This document shows positions 1 to 8,371 of a stretch of 32,766 bases of DNA, piece after piece; the stretch's first letter is position 1, and every line of letters starts with the position of its first letter. The stretch is from an uncultured Gemmiger sp. Lineage in GTDB: Bacteria; Bacillota; Clostridia; Oscillospirales; Ruminococcaceae. Location of the stretch: positions 1 to 32,766 of the forward strand of contig CANRBN010000004.1 of the NCBI GenBank assembly GCA_947628865.1, in the 5' to 3' direction. Below the pieces are notes generated by a model. The model did not search any database. It saw nothing but the letters and a program-made list of their open reading frames with translations, and was not told where the DNA came from. A program made the position numbers and the translations under genes.

Positions 1-1196
1 AGGCTCGGGTAGGTGGGCGCGATGCGCAGGTGGCTGTCCTGCGGGTCTTTGCCGTAGGGGTAGGCGGCGCCGGCGCCGGTGAGCATCAGGCCGCAGCTTT
101 TGCACAGCTGCGCCACGCGCTTGGCGCAGCCCGGCAGCACATACAGGCTGATGAAGTAGCCGCCCTTGGGGTCGGTCCAGTGCGCGATGTCCCCGCAGGG
201 GGCCAGCTCCTCGCGGAACGCCGTTTTGACCGCGTCGAAGCAGGGCACCAGGCGGCGGCGGTGGCGCTGCATATGCGCGAGCACGCCCGCCTTGTTTTTG
301 AGAAAGTGCACATGCCGCAGCTGGTTCATCTTGTCATAGCTGATGATCATCGGCTCAAAGCGCTTGCAGACGTACTTCATCATGCCGGCGCTGCATCCCA
401 GCGCCGAGACGCCCGCGCCGGGGAACGTGATCTTGCTCGTCGAGGTGAACATGAACACCCGATCCTCGTGGCCGTAGGGCTCGCTCTCGCGCAGCAGCAC
501 AGCGGTCTCCTTGGGTTTGGTGGTCAGGTGGTGGACGATGTACGCCTCATCCCAGAAGATCTTGAAATCCGGCGCCGCGGTCTCCATGCGGGCAAAGCGC
601 TTGATGACCGCGTCGGAGTAGGTGATGCCGTCGGGGTTCGAGTACTGCGGCACGCACCAGATGCCCTTGATGGAGGCATCGGCGGCGACGAGCTTTTCGA
701 CCATGTCCATATCGGGGCCGTCGTCGTGCATGGGGATGTTGATCATCTCGAAGCCGAGCTCCTCGGTGATGCGGAAATGCCGGTCATACCCCGGCACGGG
801 GCACAGAAACTTGCGATCCGGCACCTGGCTCCACGGCTTTTCCGATTCCGGAAAGCCGAACATATAGCCGATGGTCATCAGGCTGTACATCAGCTGCAGG
901 CTGGAGTTGCCGCCCATGAACACTTCCTCGGGGCGGATGCCCATGACCTCGCCGAAAAGGGCGCGCGCCTCATACAGGCCCTCAAGGTTGCCGTAGTTGC
1001 GGGCGTCGGTGCCGTCGGCGGCGGTGTAATCGTCGAGCTTGAGCAGCTCCATCGCCAGGTTCATCTGGCGCGGGCCGGGCTTGCCGCGGGCCATGTTGAG
1101 GTTGAGGCCCTTTGCCTTGTAGCGCGCGTACTGCTCCTCCATGCGCGCTTTCTCCGCTTCAAGGGCTTTGCGATCCATCTTGAAATAATCGGCCAT
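1..1196 (-). CDS. Aminotransferase class I/II, MocR-type PLP-dependent (partial; C-terminus beyond left edge)
   Basis: Reverse-strand translation from ATG at 1196: MADYFKMDRKALEAEKARMEEQYARYKAKGLNLNMARGKPGPRQMNLAM...NYGNLEGLYEARALFGEVMG...; TSTSKITFPGAGVSALG resembles the PLP-lysine region; open to the window edge. Not in the ORF track because it is truncated. Confidence 0.88.
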   Translation of the reverse strand, partial: MADYFKMDRKALEAEKARMEEQYARYKAKGLNLNMARGKPGPRQMNLAMELLKLDDYTAADGTDARNYGNLEGLYEARALFGEVMGIRPEEVFMGGNSSLQLMYSLMTIGYMFGFPESEKPWSQVPDRKFLCPVPGYDRHFRITEELGFEMINIPMHDDGPDMDMVEKLVAADASIKGIWCVPQYSNPDGITYSDAVIKRFARMETAAPDFKIFWDEAYIVHHLTTKPKETAVLLRESEPYGHEDRVFMFTSTSKITFPGAGVSALGCSAGMMKYVCKRFEPMIISYDKMNQLRHVHFLKNKAGVLAHMQRHRRRLVPCFDAVKTAFREELAPCGDIAHWTDPKGGYFISLYVLPGCAKRVAQLCKSCGLMLTGAGAAYPYGKDPQDSHLRIAPTYPS

Positions 1197-1219
1197 ACAG
1201 ATCCTTTCTTTCCGCTGGC

Positions 1220-1256
1220 GCGGCACGCACCCACTATCTTGTGCATACCGTGCCGC
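1220..1256 (-). other. 5'-UTR hairpin upstream of the aminotransferase
   Basis: Perfect 8-bp arms GCGGCACG...CGTGCCGC about 24 nt upstream of the start codon. Confidence 0.45.
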
Positions 1257-1269
1257 ACAGATACAATTA

Positions 1270-1298
1270 AGTATATACGATAGCCGCCAAAGATACAA
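1270..1298 (-). promoter_or_regulatory. Putative sigma-A promoter of the aminotransferase gene
   Basis: TTGTAT-N17-TATACT on the minus strand. Confidence 0.6.
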
Positions 1299-1330
1299 GC
1301 GTTTTTTGGCAGTTTTTCCCCCGAAAAGGG

Positions 1331-1360
1331 AAAAAACCGGCCCGGGCAGCGCTGCCCGGG
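1331..1360 (-). terminator. Intrinsic terminator downstream of tRNA-Leu
   Basis: Perfect palindrome CCCGGGCAGCGCTGCCCGGG followed on the minus strand by CCGGTTTTTT. Confidence 0.75.
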
Positions 1361-1373
1361 CTGTTTTGCCGAT

Positions 1374-1456
1374 GCCGCCGGCGGGGATCGAACCCGCACG
1401 GTGTTGCCACCGAGGGATTTTAAGTCCCTTGCGTCTGCCAGTTCCGCCACGGCGGC
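1374..1456 (-). tRNA. tRNA-Leu (anticodon UAA)
   Basis: GCCGCCGTGGCGGAACTGGCAGACGCAAGGGACTTAAAATCCCTCGGTGGCAACACCGTGCGGGTTCGATCCCCGCCGGCGGC; acceptor stem, long variable arm, GGTTCGATCC T-arm; CTTAAAA anticodon loop. Confidence 0.95.
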
Positions 1457-1472
1457 GCGCTCGGCGTTTTTT

Positions 1473-1501
1473 ATTGTAACGCGGCGGAGGGCAAATGTCA
1501 A
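1473..1501 (-). promoter_or_regulatory. Promoter of tRNA-Leu
   Basis: TTGACA-N17-TACAAT on the minus strand immediately upstream of the tRNA. Confidence 0.8.
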
Positions 1502-1516
1502 ATGCGGGCAGGCCGC

Positions 1517-1544
1517 TTGCAAACCGGCGCGATTGTGGTACACT
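1517..1544 (+). promoter_or_regulatory. Putative promoter of the RluA-family gene
   Basis: TTGCAA-N16-TACACT with TG extended -10. Confidence 0.5.
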
Positions 1545-1574
1545 GGTAAAAAAGACAGCGGGAGGAAAAACGCC

Positions 1575-2468
1575 GTGCGGGAACTGATCTTTGACGACGC
1601 AAAGCCGATGCGGCTGGATGCCTGGCTGCTGCGGCGATTCCCGGCCCTGCGCGCCGGCACGCTGCACAAGGCTGTGCGGGAGAACAAACTCAAGCTCAAC
1701 GGCCAAAAGACGCCGCTGTCCGCTCTGCTGCGCCGCGGCGACAGCGTGCAGCTCTATCTGCGCGAGGAGCAGCTCTGCCCGCCGGCGGTCTTTGTGTATG
1801 AGGACGCCGAGCTCCTTATCGCCGACAAGCCCGCCGGCATCGCCGTCGAGGGCGAGGGCGACACGCTGCTGGCCCGCGCGGTGCAAACGCTGGCCGCACG
1901 CGGCGAGACTGCGCCCCCGCGCCTGTGCCATCGGCTCGACACCGGCACGAGCGGGCTGGTGCTGTTGGCCAAAACACCGCAGGCCGAGGCTTTTTTGACC
2001 GCCGCCATCAAGGAACGCGCCATCGGCAAGCGGTATTTGTGTGTGACGCTCGGCGCGCCGCAGCCGCCCGCCGCCGTGCTGCGCGGCTGGCTGCGCAAGG
2101 ATGCCGCAAGGGGGACGGTGACGGTGCTCCCCCGCCCCGCCCCCGGCGCCAAGGAGATCGTGACCGGGTATGAGACGCTCGCCGTGAGCGGGCAGCTGGC
2201 GCTGCTCAAGGTCGATCTGGTGACGGGGCGCACGCACCAGATCCGCGCCCATCTTGCCAGCATCGGCTGCCCGATCCTGGGCGACGGCAAGTACGGCAGC
2301 AACGCCGCCAACCGGCGGTATCACATGAGATACCAGGCGCTCTGCGCGTGGGAGCTTATCTTCCCGCCGAAAATCGCGGACGAGCGGTTCGCGTATCTGG
2401 CCGGAAAGGTCTTCCACGCGCCGGAGCCATGGTATGCGCAACAGATGCGGGATGGCACGCTGGAATGA
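1575..2468 (+). CDS. RluA family pseudouridine synthase
   Basis: GTG start after GGGAGGA RBS; VRELIFDDAKPMRLDAWLLRRFP (S4-like), catalytic motif CHRLDTGTSGLVLLAKT, VTGRTHQIRAHLASIGCPILGDGKYG. The ORF-track start at 1401 overlaps the tRNA and is not credible. Confidence 0.93.
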   Translation: MRELIFDDAKPMRLDAWLLRRFPALRAGTLHKAVRENKLKLNGQKTPLSALLRRGDSVQLYLREEQLCPPAVFVYEDAELLIADKPAGIAVEGEGDTLLARAVQTLAARGETAPPRLCHRLDTGTSGLVLLAKTPQAEAFLTAAIKERAIGKRYLCVTLGAPQPPAAVLRGWLRKDAARGTVTVLPRPAPGAKEIVTGYETLAVSGQLALLKVDLVTGRTHQIRAHLASIGCPILGDGKYGSNAANRRYHMRYQALCAWELIFPPKIADERFAYLAGKVFHAPEPWYAQQMRDGTLE

Positions 2469-2494
2469 TGCAGGGCTCCACCCGCCAAAAGCCG

Positions 2495-2835
2495 CCCGCG
2501 GGGGGGGCGCAGACTGTCGAAAAAGGTGTTTTCTGAATCCATCGGCCTCGGCTGACATGTTCGCGCCCGCAGGCGCACGTCGGAGGCCAACCGCGCAAAG
2601 CGCGGCTCTTAGGCCGGAGACGCAGACGAGGACGATACCTCTAGAGCAAAAAATGCCGTTCGAGTCGCCTTTAGGCATGAGAACGACATTTTTTGCGACG
2701 GGGTGTGTCCAAGAGAGGGGTGCAGGCGGACTGGCGCAGCCAGCAAAGCCGAACCCCTCTTTTGCAGCGTGTCGAGTTTCTCGACACGCTGAGCCGCCCG
2801 CCCGGCAAAACCGGGCGGGCGGTGCTGTTTTGTTG
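2495..2835. repeat. Intergenic block of nested palindromes (candidate dispersed repeat)
   Basis: Series of inverted repeats: GGCCTC...GAGGCC, CCGCGCAAAGCGCGG, GCAAAAAATGCCGTTC...GAACGACATTTTTTGC, AGAGGGGT...ACCCCTCT, GCGTGTCGAGTTTCTCGACACGC, CCGCCCGCCCGGCAAAACCGGGCGGGCGG; no credible CDS. Confidence 0.5.
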
Positions 2836-2845
2836 CGGCGGCAGT

Positions 2846-5800
2846 TTACTTGCGCTTTTTGATGCCATACCCGGCAGCGGCAAGGCCCAGCAAAGATACT
2901 GCCAGGGCCAGGCTCAGGGCCGCGACGGGCGCGGGGTCATCGGTCTGCGGGATGGTCACCGCAGGCGCCGGAGTGGGCGCAGGCGCCGGGGTGGGCGTAG
3001 GCGCCGCAAGCGCCGTTACGGTAAAGACGGCGGTAGCGCTGCCATCCGTGGCCAGATAGGTGATGGTATGGTCGCCCGGGGCCAGCGTTTTGATGTACTC
3101 CGCCCGGATGCGAACGTATGTGCTTCCGGCCCAGGCCGTATACTGATCGGCCGGAACGGTTTTACCGTCGATCTGGAGACCGCGGAACTTATCGAGATCC
3201 ATGTTGGCGCGGAACTGAGCATCCTGGCCCTGCTCGATGCTGACTGTCTGGTCAGCGCCCTCGATCACTTCATAGATCTCCGGCAGCGGCGTGGCGGTCG
3301 GCTCCGGGCTCTCGGTCGGCACAGGGGTGGCGGTCGGCTCCGGGCTCTCGGACGGCGTCGGGGTCTCGGTCGGCTCCGGGGTCTCGCTTGGCGTCGGGGT
3401 CTCGGTCGGCTCCGGGCTCTCGCTTGGCGTCGGGGTGGGTTCCGGCGTTTTTTCGGTCACATACAGATAAAGCTCATCGACGTTGCCCCATCCCTCGGCC
3501 TGGGCATCCACACACACGCGCAGCTGCACCGCGGCGGCGGCCTCCAGGGTAAAGGCGATCTGCGGGGTCTGCCAGTTGTGCCAACCGTTCATGGCGACAG
3601 GCTCGCACTTGGCCAGCACATTGCCATCGGCGTCCAGCACTTCCAGCCACACATTGCTCTTTTCGCCCTGCGCCTGCACGCTGAACGTGTATGTGCCGGC
3701 ATCCAGCTGCACCGGATCCTTGAGGGCGGCGGTGCCGGTAAAGGCTTTCGAATCCCACCAGTGCAGGCTGTTGACGCCATCCGAGGAATTGCCTTCGTCC
3801 GCCCGGATGTCCATCTTGTCCAGCACGAACGCATCGCGCGCATCCACGGTCGCCACATCGGCCGGCAGCAGGTTGGGCATGACGACGGTGATGGTGGCGG
3901 TCGTTTCCCCGTCCGGCTTGCCGCTGTAGTTCCCGGAGTCCACCGTTTTGCTGAACTTGACGGTGCCGCGCACCGTCACCTTGCCGGGCTTGCCCGTATC
4001 GGCGGCGATATCGTCGGCATTCCAGGTCACAGGCTCCGCCACGGGGGCGCCGCTGTTGTAGGTCACCTCGACGGTCGCGGGCAGCGCCGCGGCCAGATCC
4101 TCGCCGGCGGTGAGGCGCGCGGTAAAGGCGGCGATCTTTTCTACCGAGACCTTATCGGTCACGGCGCCGGTGTAAACATAGTTGTACACATGCAGGCTTT
4201 CAAGCGGGGTGCCATCGGGGCGGAAGAACGCCTCGTTGTCGACGGCGGAGCCGCCGTACCACTTGCCGGCATCGTCGGGATCATACTCGTTGGCATAGCT
4301 GGCCGCCCAGCCGCTGCCGTACGTCTCCCATTTCGTGCTGTTTTCAGCCACCTTTGCCTTGTACGCCTCACCGGTCAGGCCGATGGTATTGCCGACCGTG
4401 ATCCAGGCCGGCTCCCAGTAGAACACGCCCAGGCCGCCCGCCTCGTTCACGGCATTGATCATGTTGCGGATCGCGGTGGCCTGCCCCTGCGGGGTAAAGG
4501 GCTCGGTCGCGGTCGCGGCGGTATCGTTGTTGCCCTCGCGGACCGTGTTGGGATGCCCGTCGGAATCCTCCAGCGTATAGGCATAGCTCGTCTCGGCGAC
4601 CATCACCTGCTTGCCGTACTTGGAAATAACGGTCTCAAATTCTGTTTTCAGGTTTTGCAGCGTGCCGTGCCAGTAGGGGTAGCAGCTGGTGGCAAGGATA
4701 TCATAATCGACCTGATTGTCGCTGAGGTTTTTGGCCCAGGCGGTCACGTTGCCTCTTTCGGGGTTGGTGACGTGAATGACGACCTTTGTATCGGGATCAT
4801 AGGCCTTGACCGCCTCGGCGCCGCTTTGGAACAGCGCGCACATGTTGGCGGTGCCTGTTTCGCCCACGAAGCCGCCGGTCGTCTCATTGCCGACCTGCAC
4901 CATCGCGACGGTATCCTTTTGGGGGTCGATCGTCTCGAGCGCGGTACCGATGAACTTCTTGACCTCGGTCTTCTTTTGCTCCAGCGAGTATGCCTCCCAG
5001 CCCTTGGGGGCCTGCTGCTTGCCGGGATCCGCCCAGAAGTCCGACACATGGAAATCGATCAGCACCTGGAGCCCCGCCTTGCGGCAGGCATCCACGATGG
5101 TCTTGGCCTTTGCGACATCATTGTTGCCGCCGCCGTAGCCGTGACCGTCGCTGTCATAGGGGTCGTTCCAGACGCGCACGCGGACATGGGTGATGCCCTG
5201 CGACCGGATAAAGCTGCAGAATGTCTCAACATCGCTGATGGTGTTGCCGTCCCAGTTCTTGTAGACGACGCCGCTTTGAAATTCCGAGATGATGGAGGAG
5301 ATGTCCCAGCCGAAGATGAAATCCTCGGGCAGATCCTTTACATACTCGACGTTGAGCTCGCCCTGGACGGGTTCCGGGGCCGGGGTGTCGGGCTCCGGCT
5401 CGCTGACTGTGTATTGCAGCGCAGCTTTTATCAGCGATACCCAGCTGTTGGGGTCTGTTTTATCGCTCAGCTCGCTGACGAGATAATATGTGCCGGCGGA
5501 GGGCAGGGTGACCTCGGCGTTATAGCTGTTCGCATCGGAGATGGCGGCATCATCCCTGCCGTCTGTATGCTCCCAATGATTCGACCAGATGGAATAGCCA
5601 AGCGTTTCTTTGGCGTCTGCCCCATCGGCAAAGGCGTAGGCGTTCACCGCCACCTTGGCACCGGGCTCCAGCGTCGCGCCGCTGTCGGGGTCGGCGTCCA
5701 CGGCAAGGATGTAGACCGTTTGGGTATCGGTCTTGCGGTAAACCGTCAGCGTCTCTGACGCCAGCTCTTTCCAGGACGATGGATCCGTCACGTCGTAGAG

Positions 5801-6529
5801 CGAGGCCTTGACTGTATAGGTGCCGTCAACATCCAGCGCCGCATAGTTTGCCGTTGTGCTGTTGTTTTCAGCGAAATTGGAGGAGGAGCCCTCTGGCTTG
5901 CCCTCGAACCATACGGCAAACCCATACGTCTTGCCGTCAATGGCGATCTCATCGGTGCCGTTGCCGGCGGTGGGCCGCACGCCGAATTTGTCTGCGCCAT
6001 CCATGGCAGGCACCAGCTCCAGCGTGTATACCGGGGCCGCCGCGGCGGCCGAAACAGTCACATCGACGCTATGATAGGCGATGTATCCGCCTTCCGCGTC
6101 CTCCAGCTTGGCCGCCAAATGGTAGGTGCCCACAGCGTTCAGCGTGATGCCCGTGGTGAACACCGTACCGGAATCATCAGCCACCGCAGCGTCTGTGGGA
6201 GCATTTGCATCCCATGTGTCCGCATAGAACCACAGCCGCAGGTGTTGCCCCTCCAGGTCGGTGACCGGTGTGCCATCCTTGGCATTGACCTGTGCCGTCA
6301 GGGTGACGGTTTCACCGACCGTTGCCTCGGTCTTATCGGCCTGCAGCGTGACGGAGAAGTCATCCGCCGCGTAAATGGCCGCCGGCAGCGGTGTATCGAC
6401 CCCTGCAGGGGTCGACGGCGACAGTGGCGCCGTCTCGGCCACCGCAGGCAGGGCGCAGGCCACCGCCAGGGCAGCCGCCGTCACAAAGCAGCCCAAACGC
6501 TGCCAGAAATGGCATGGATCCCTATGCAT
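2846..6529 (-). CDS. Secreted, cell-wall-anchored GH53 arabinogalactan endo-beta-1,4-galactanase with accessory domains
   Basis: Signal peptide (HRDPCHFWQRLGCFVTAAALAVACALPAVAE); GH53 core FIFGWDISSIISEFQSG...GITHVRVRVWNDP...LQVLIDFHVSDFWADPGKQ...QVGNETTGG...VMVAETSYAYT...GGLGVFYWEPAWI; Big_4-like domain, CBM61-like domain, PTP/ESPEPT linker, C-terminal IPQTDD + hydrophobic helix + KKRK. Confidence 0.92.
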   Translation of the reverse strand: MHRDPCHFWQRLGCFVTAAALAVACALPAVAETAPLSPSTPAGVDTPLPAAIYAADDFSVTLQADKTEATVGETVTLTAQVNAKDGTPVTDLEGQHLRLWFYADTWDANAPTDAAVADDSGTVFTTGITLNAVGTYHLAAKLEDAEGGYIAYHSVDVTVSAAAAAPVYTLELVPAMDGADKFGVRPTAGNGTDEIAIDGKTYGFAVWFEGKPEGSSSNFAENNSTTANYAALDVDGTYTVKASLYDVTDPSSWKELASETLTVYRKTDTQTVYILAVDADPDSGATLEPGAKVAVNAYAFADGADAKETLGYSIWSNHWEHTDGRDDAAISDANSYNAEVTLPSAGTYYLVSELSDKTDPNSWVSLIKAALQYTVSEPEPDTPAPEPVQGELNVEYVKDLPEDFIFGWDISSIISEFQSGVVYKNWDGNTISDVETFCSFIRSQGITHVRVRVWNDPYDSDGHGYGGGNNDVAKAKTIVDACRKAGLQVLIDFHVSDFWADPGKQQAPKGWEAYSLEQKKTEVKKFIGTALETIDPQKDTVAMVQVGNETTGGFVGETGTANMCALFQSGAEAVKAYDPDTKVVIHVTNPERGNVTAWAKNLSDNQVDYDILATSCYPYWHGTLQNLKTEFETVISKYGKQVMVAETSYAYTLEDSDGHPNTVREGNNDTAATATEPFTPQGQATAIRNMINAVNEAGGLGVFYWEPAWITVGNTIGLTGEAYKAKVAENSTKWETYGSGWAASYANEYDPDDAGKWYGGSAVDNEAFFRPDGTPLESLHVYNYVYTGAVTDKVSVEKIAAFTARLTAGEDLAAALPATVEVTYNSGAPVAEPVTWNADDIAADTGKPGKVTVRGTVKFSKTVDSGNYSGKPDGETTATITVVMPNLLPADVATVDARDAFVLDKMDIRADEGNSSDGVNSLHWWDSKAFTGTAALKDPVQLDAGTYTFSVQAQGEKSNVWLEVLDADGNVLAKCEPVAMNGWHNWQTPQIAFTLEAAAAVQLRVCVDAQAEGWGNVDELYLYVTEKTPEPTPTPSESPEPTETPTPSETPEPTETPTPSESPEPTATPVPTESPEPTATPLPEIYEVIEGADQTVSIEQGQDAQFRANMDLDKFRGLQIDGKTVPADQYTAWAGSTYVRIRAEYIKTLAPGDHTITYLATDGSATAVFTVTALAAPTPTPAPAPTPAPAVTIPQTDDPAPVAALSLALAVSLLGLAAAGYGIKKRK
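3297..3440 (-). repeat. Four 36-bp tandem repeats encoding a PEPT-rich linker
   Basis: Units of 36 bp starting GTCGGCTCCGGG (+ strand) at 3297, 3333, 3369, 3405, each encoding a 12-aa PEPTETPTPSES-like unit. Confidence 0.85.
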
Positions 6530-6684
6530 AACGATCTCCCCTTATTTTGTTTTTTTGCCCGGTGTGCACAAAACACTATTGTACATGATACCACTTTTTT
6601 CTGTATGGAGAAAGATTCTTTTTTCGATTTTCGATTTTTTCACTATTGCACAAATCACAGCGGAAAAACACAAGTAAAATGCCC

Positions 6685-6716
6685 AAAACCGGGACGAGCG
6701 TCCCCGCGGGTCCCGG
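6685..6716 (-). terminator. Putative terminator downstream of the rnmV-like gene
   Basis: Minus strand CCGGGAC...GTCCCGG followed by TTTTGG. Confidence 0.55.
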
Positions 6717-6722
6717 CTGTTG

Positions 6723-7328
6723 TCACGCGCCGTTTTCCAGCTGCGCGGCGAGCGATGCGCGCGTGTAGAGCGTGTTGAGCACCTGCAAAAGCGCCTTTTT
6801 GCCCAGCCGCGGGGGCAGGCCCAGCGCGCGCAGGAAAGCGTACCGCCGTGCGCGGGCGTCCGGCGTGCCGGAAAGCCCCCATTCGTAGAGGTCAGTGTAG
6901 GTGATGGGCGCGCGCTGCGCCGCCGCGGGCGGCGCGCTCTCGCCTTGCAGGGCGTTTTGCAGCGCTTGCAGCAGCAATTCGTCCGGCACGCCCTCGACGC
7001 CGAGCAGGCCCTCCCTGCCGGGCTCCGGCTTGCGGCGCTCCTTGCCGGGCAGCGCGGGCACATAGGCGTGGCGGACGTTTTCGGCGCCGGCCAGCTGCGC
7101 CACGAAATGCCGGATGCGAAAGCCCGCGGCGTCGGGGTCGGTCAGGATGAGCAGCCCCTGCGCCGCCGCCACGCGCCGGAACAGCGCCTGCATCTGTTTG
7201 TCCTTGAAAATGGCGAAGCCGTCGGTCGTGAGGATGGCGGCGTCCACCAGGTTCGCGAGCCGCGCGGCGTCATAGCGGCCCTCCACGACGAGTGCGCGCC
7301 GCAGGGCGAGCTTTTGCGGCGCGCTCAC
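6723..7328 (-). CDS. rnmV: Toprim-domain ribonuclease M5-like protein
   Basis: ALVVEGRYDAARLANLVDAAILTTDGFAIF...LLILTDPDAAGFRIRHFV toprim motifs; KERRKPEPGREGLLGVEGVPDELLLQAL; GTG start overlaps the holA stop (GTGA). Confidence 0.8.
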   Translation of the reverse strand: MSAPQKLALRRALVVEGRYDAARLANLVDAAILTTDGFAIFKDKQMQALFRRVAAAQGLLILTDPDAAGFRIRHFVAQLAGAENVRHAYVPALPGKERRKPEPGREGLLGVEGVPDELLLQALQNALQGESAPPAAAQRAPITYTDLYEWGLSGTPDARARRYAFLRALGLPPRLGKKALLQVLNTLYTRASLAAQLENGA

Positions 7329-8371
7329 CGCGCACCTGCCTGCGCCAGCTCGCACACGGCCTTTTGCAGCAGCACATCGGCGCCGAGGCGGCTGCGCTTC
7401 AAGTCAAGATCCAGTCGCTGCAAAATGCGCAGGCAGCGCTCGAGCTGGGGGCGCGTGCAGCGCGCGGCGGTGCGGTCGGCGTTTTCCAGCCGGTAGCTCC
7501 AGCGGCCCGTGTAGCCGAAATCCTTTGCCAGCTGCGCCAGCGGGCGGCGGCTCTGGCGGGCCAGCAGCGCGCGGTAGATATCGAGATAATTGCCCGTCAG
7601 CGCGCCGGCGATGGCCAGCGGCTCGTTCTGCATGGCGAGCAGCACGCCGAGCTTTTGCAGCGCCTGCGCGGTGCTGCCGGCGCTGACCATGCGCACCATA
7701 TCGAACGTGTCGGCCTCGAGCGTGACGCTGCCCAGCGCCGCCACCGCCTCCCTGCCGATGGTGCCGTAATCGCTGAACGCGGCCAGCTTTTCGGTCTCGT
7801 TGCGCAAAAGGGTGAGCTCGTCGCCGCAGCGCTCGAGCAGTGCCTCGGCGGCGCCGGGGGCGAATCCGGCCCCGCTCTGCTCCGCCCAGCCGGCCAGCAT
7901 CGCCAGCAGCTCGCGGCGGCCGGGCCGGGCCACCTGCGCGCAGTAGCCGGCCCTTTCGCACGCCGAGAAAAACGCCTGCTCGCGCTTGCCGGGCCGCAGC
8001 TTGCCGTATTTTTCCTCGATGACGACGGTCAGCACGAACACCGTGCCCTCGGCGCCGGTCAGGGTATCGGTGAGCGCGGCGAGATCCTTTTCCGCATAAG
8101 CGGCGGGGCGCAGAAGCGGCAGGTACACGAGCCGCCGCCCGCCGAAAAAGGAGACGGTGCCCGCCGCCAGCTCGATCTCCTCGAGCGCCGGCGCGGGGCC
8201 GCTCAGGGTGAGCGTCTCGGGCGCCTCGGGCGCGAGCGCCTGCAGCACCCCCTGCGCGGCGGTGCGGGCCAGTGCCTCCTCGCCGGCATAAAAGCAGAAC
8301 AGGCCGCAGCCGTTTTTGAGCCGTTTGCGGCATTCGGTCTCACTGTACAGCAAGGCGCTCCACCTCCTCAA
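7325..8371 (-). CDS. holA: DNA polymerase III subunit delta
   Basis: CFYAGEEALARTAA...VSFFGGRRLVYLPLL...LALAGALTGNYLDIYRALLARQSRRPLAQLAKDFGYTGRWSYRLENADR typical of HolA; located downstream of comEC. Confidence 0.85.
   Translation of the reverse strand: MRRWSALLYSETECRKRLKNGCGLFCFYAGEEALARTAAQGVLQALAPEAPETLTLSGPAPALEEIELAAGTVSFFGGRRLVYLPLLRPAAYAEKDLAALTDTLTGAEGTVFVLTVVIEEKYGKLRPGKREQAFFSACERAGYCAQVARPGRRELLAMLAGWAEQSGAGFAPGAAEALLERCGDELTLLRNETEKLAAFSDYGTIGREAVAALGSVTLEADTFDMVRMVSAGSTAQALQKLGVLLAMQNEPLAIAGALTGNYLDIYRALLARQSRRPLAQLAKDFGYTGRWSYRLENADRTAARCTRPQLERCLRILQRLDLDLKRSRLGADVLLQKAVCELAQAGAR

Noticed and set aside
30-1283. 417-aa plus-strand ORF at the left edge
   Set aside because: Antisense to the aminotransferase, whose translation matches a known family.
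1401-1574. Upstream extension of the pseudouridine synthase to 1401
   Set aside because: Would overlap tRNA-Leu and its promoter; GTG at 1575 has a GGGAGGA RBS and begins the conserved sequence.
2693-5758. 1021-aa plus-strand ORF opposite the galactanase gene
   Set aside because: Antisense frame of the GH53 gene with high GC; no domain; begins inside the palindromic intergenic block.
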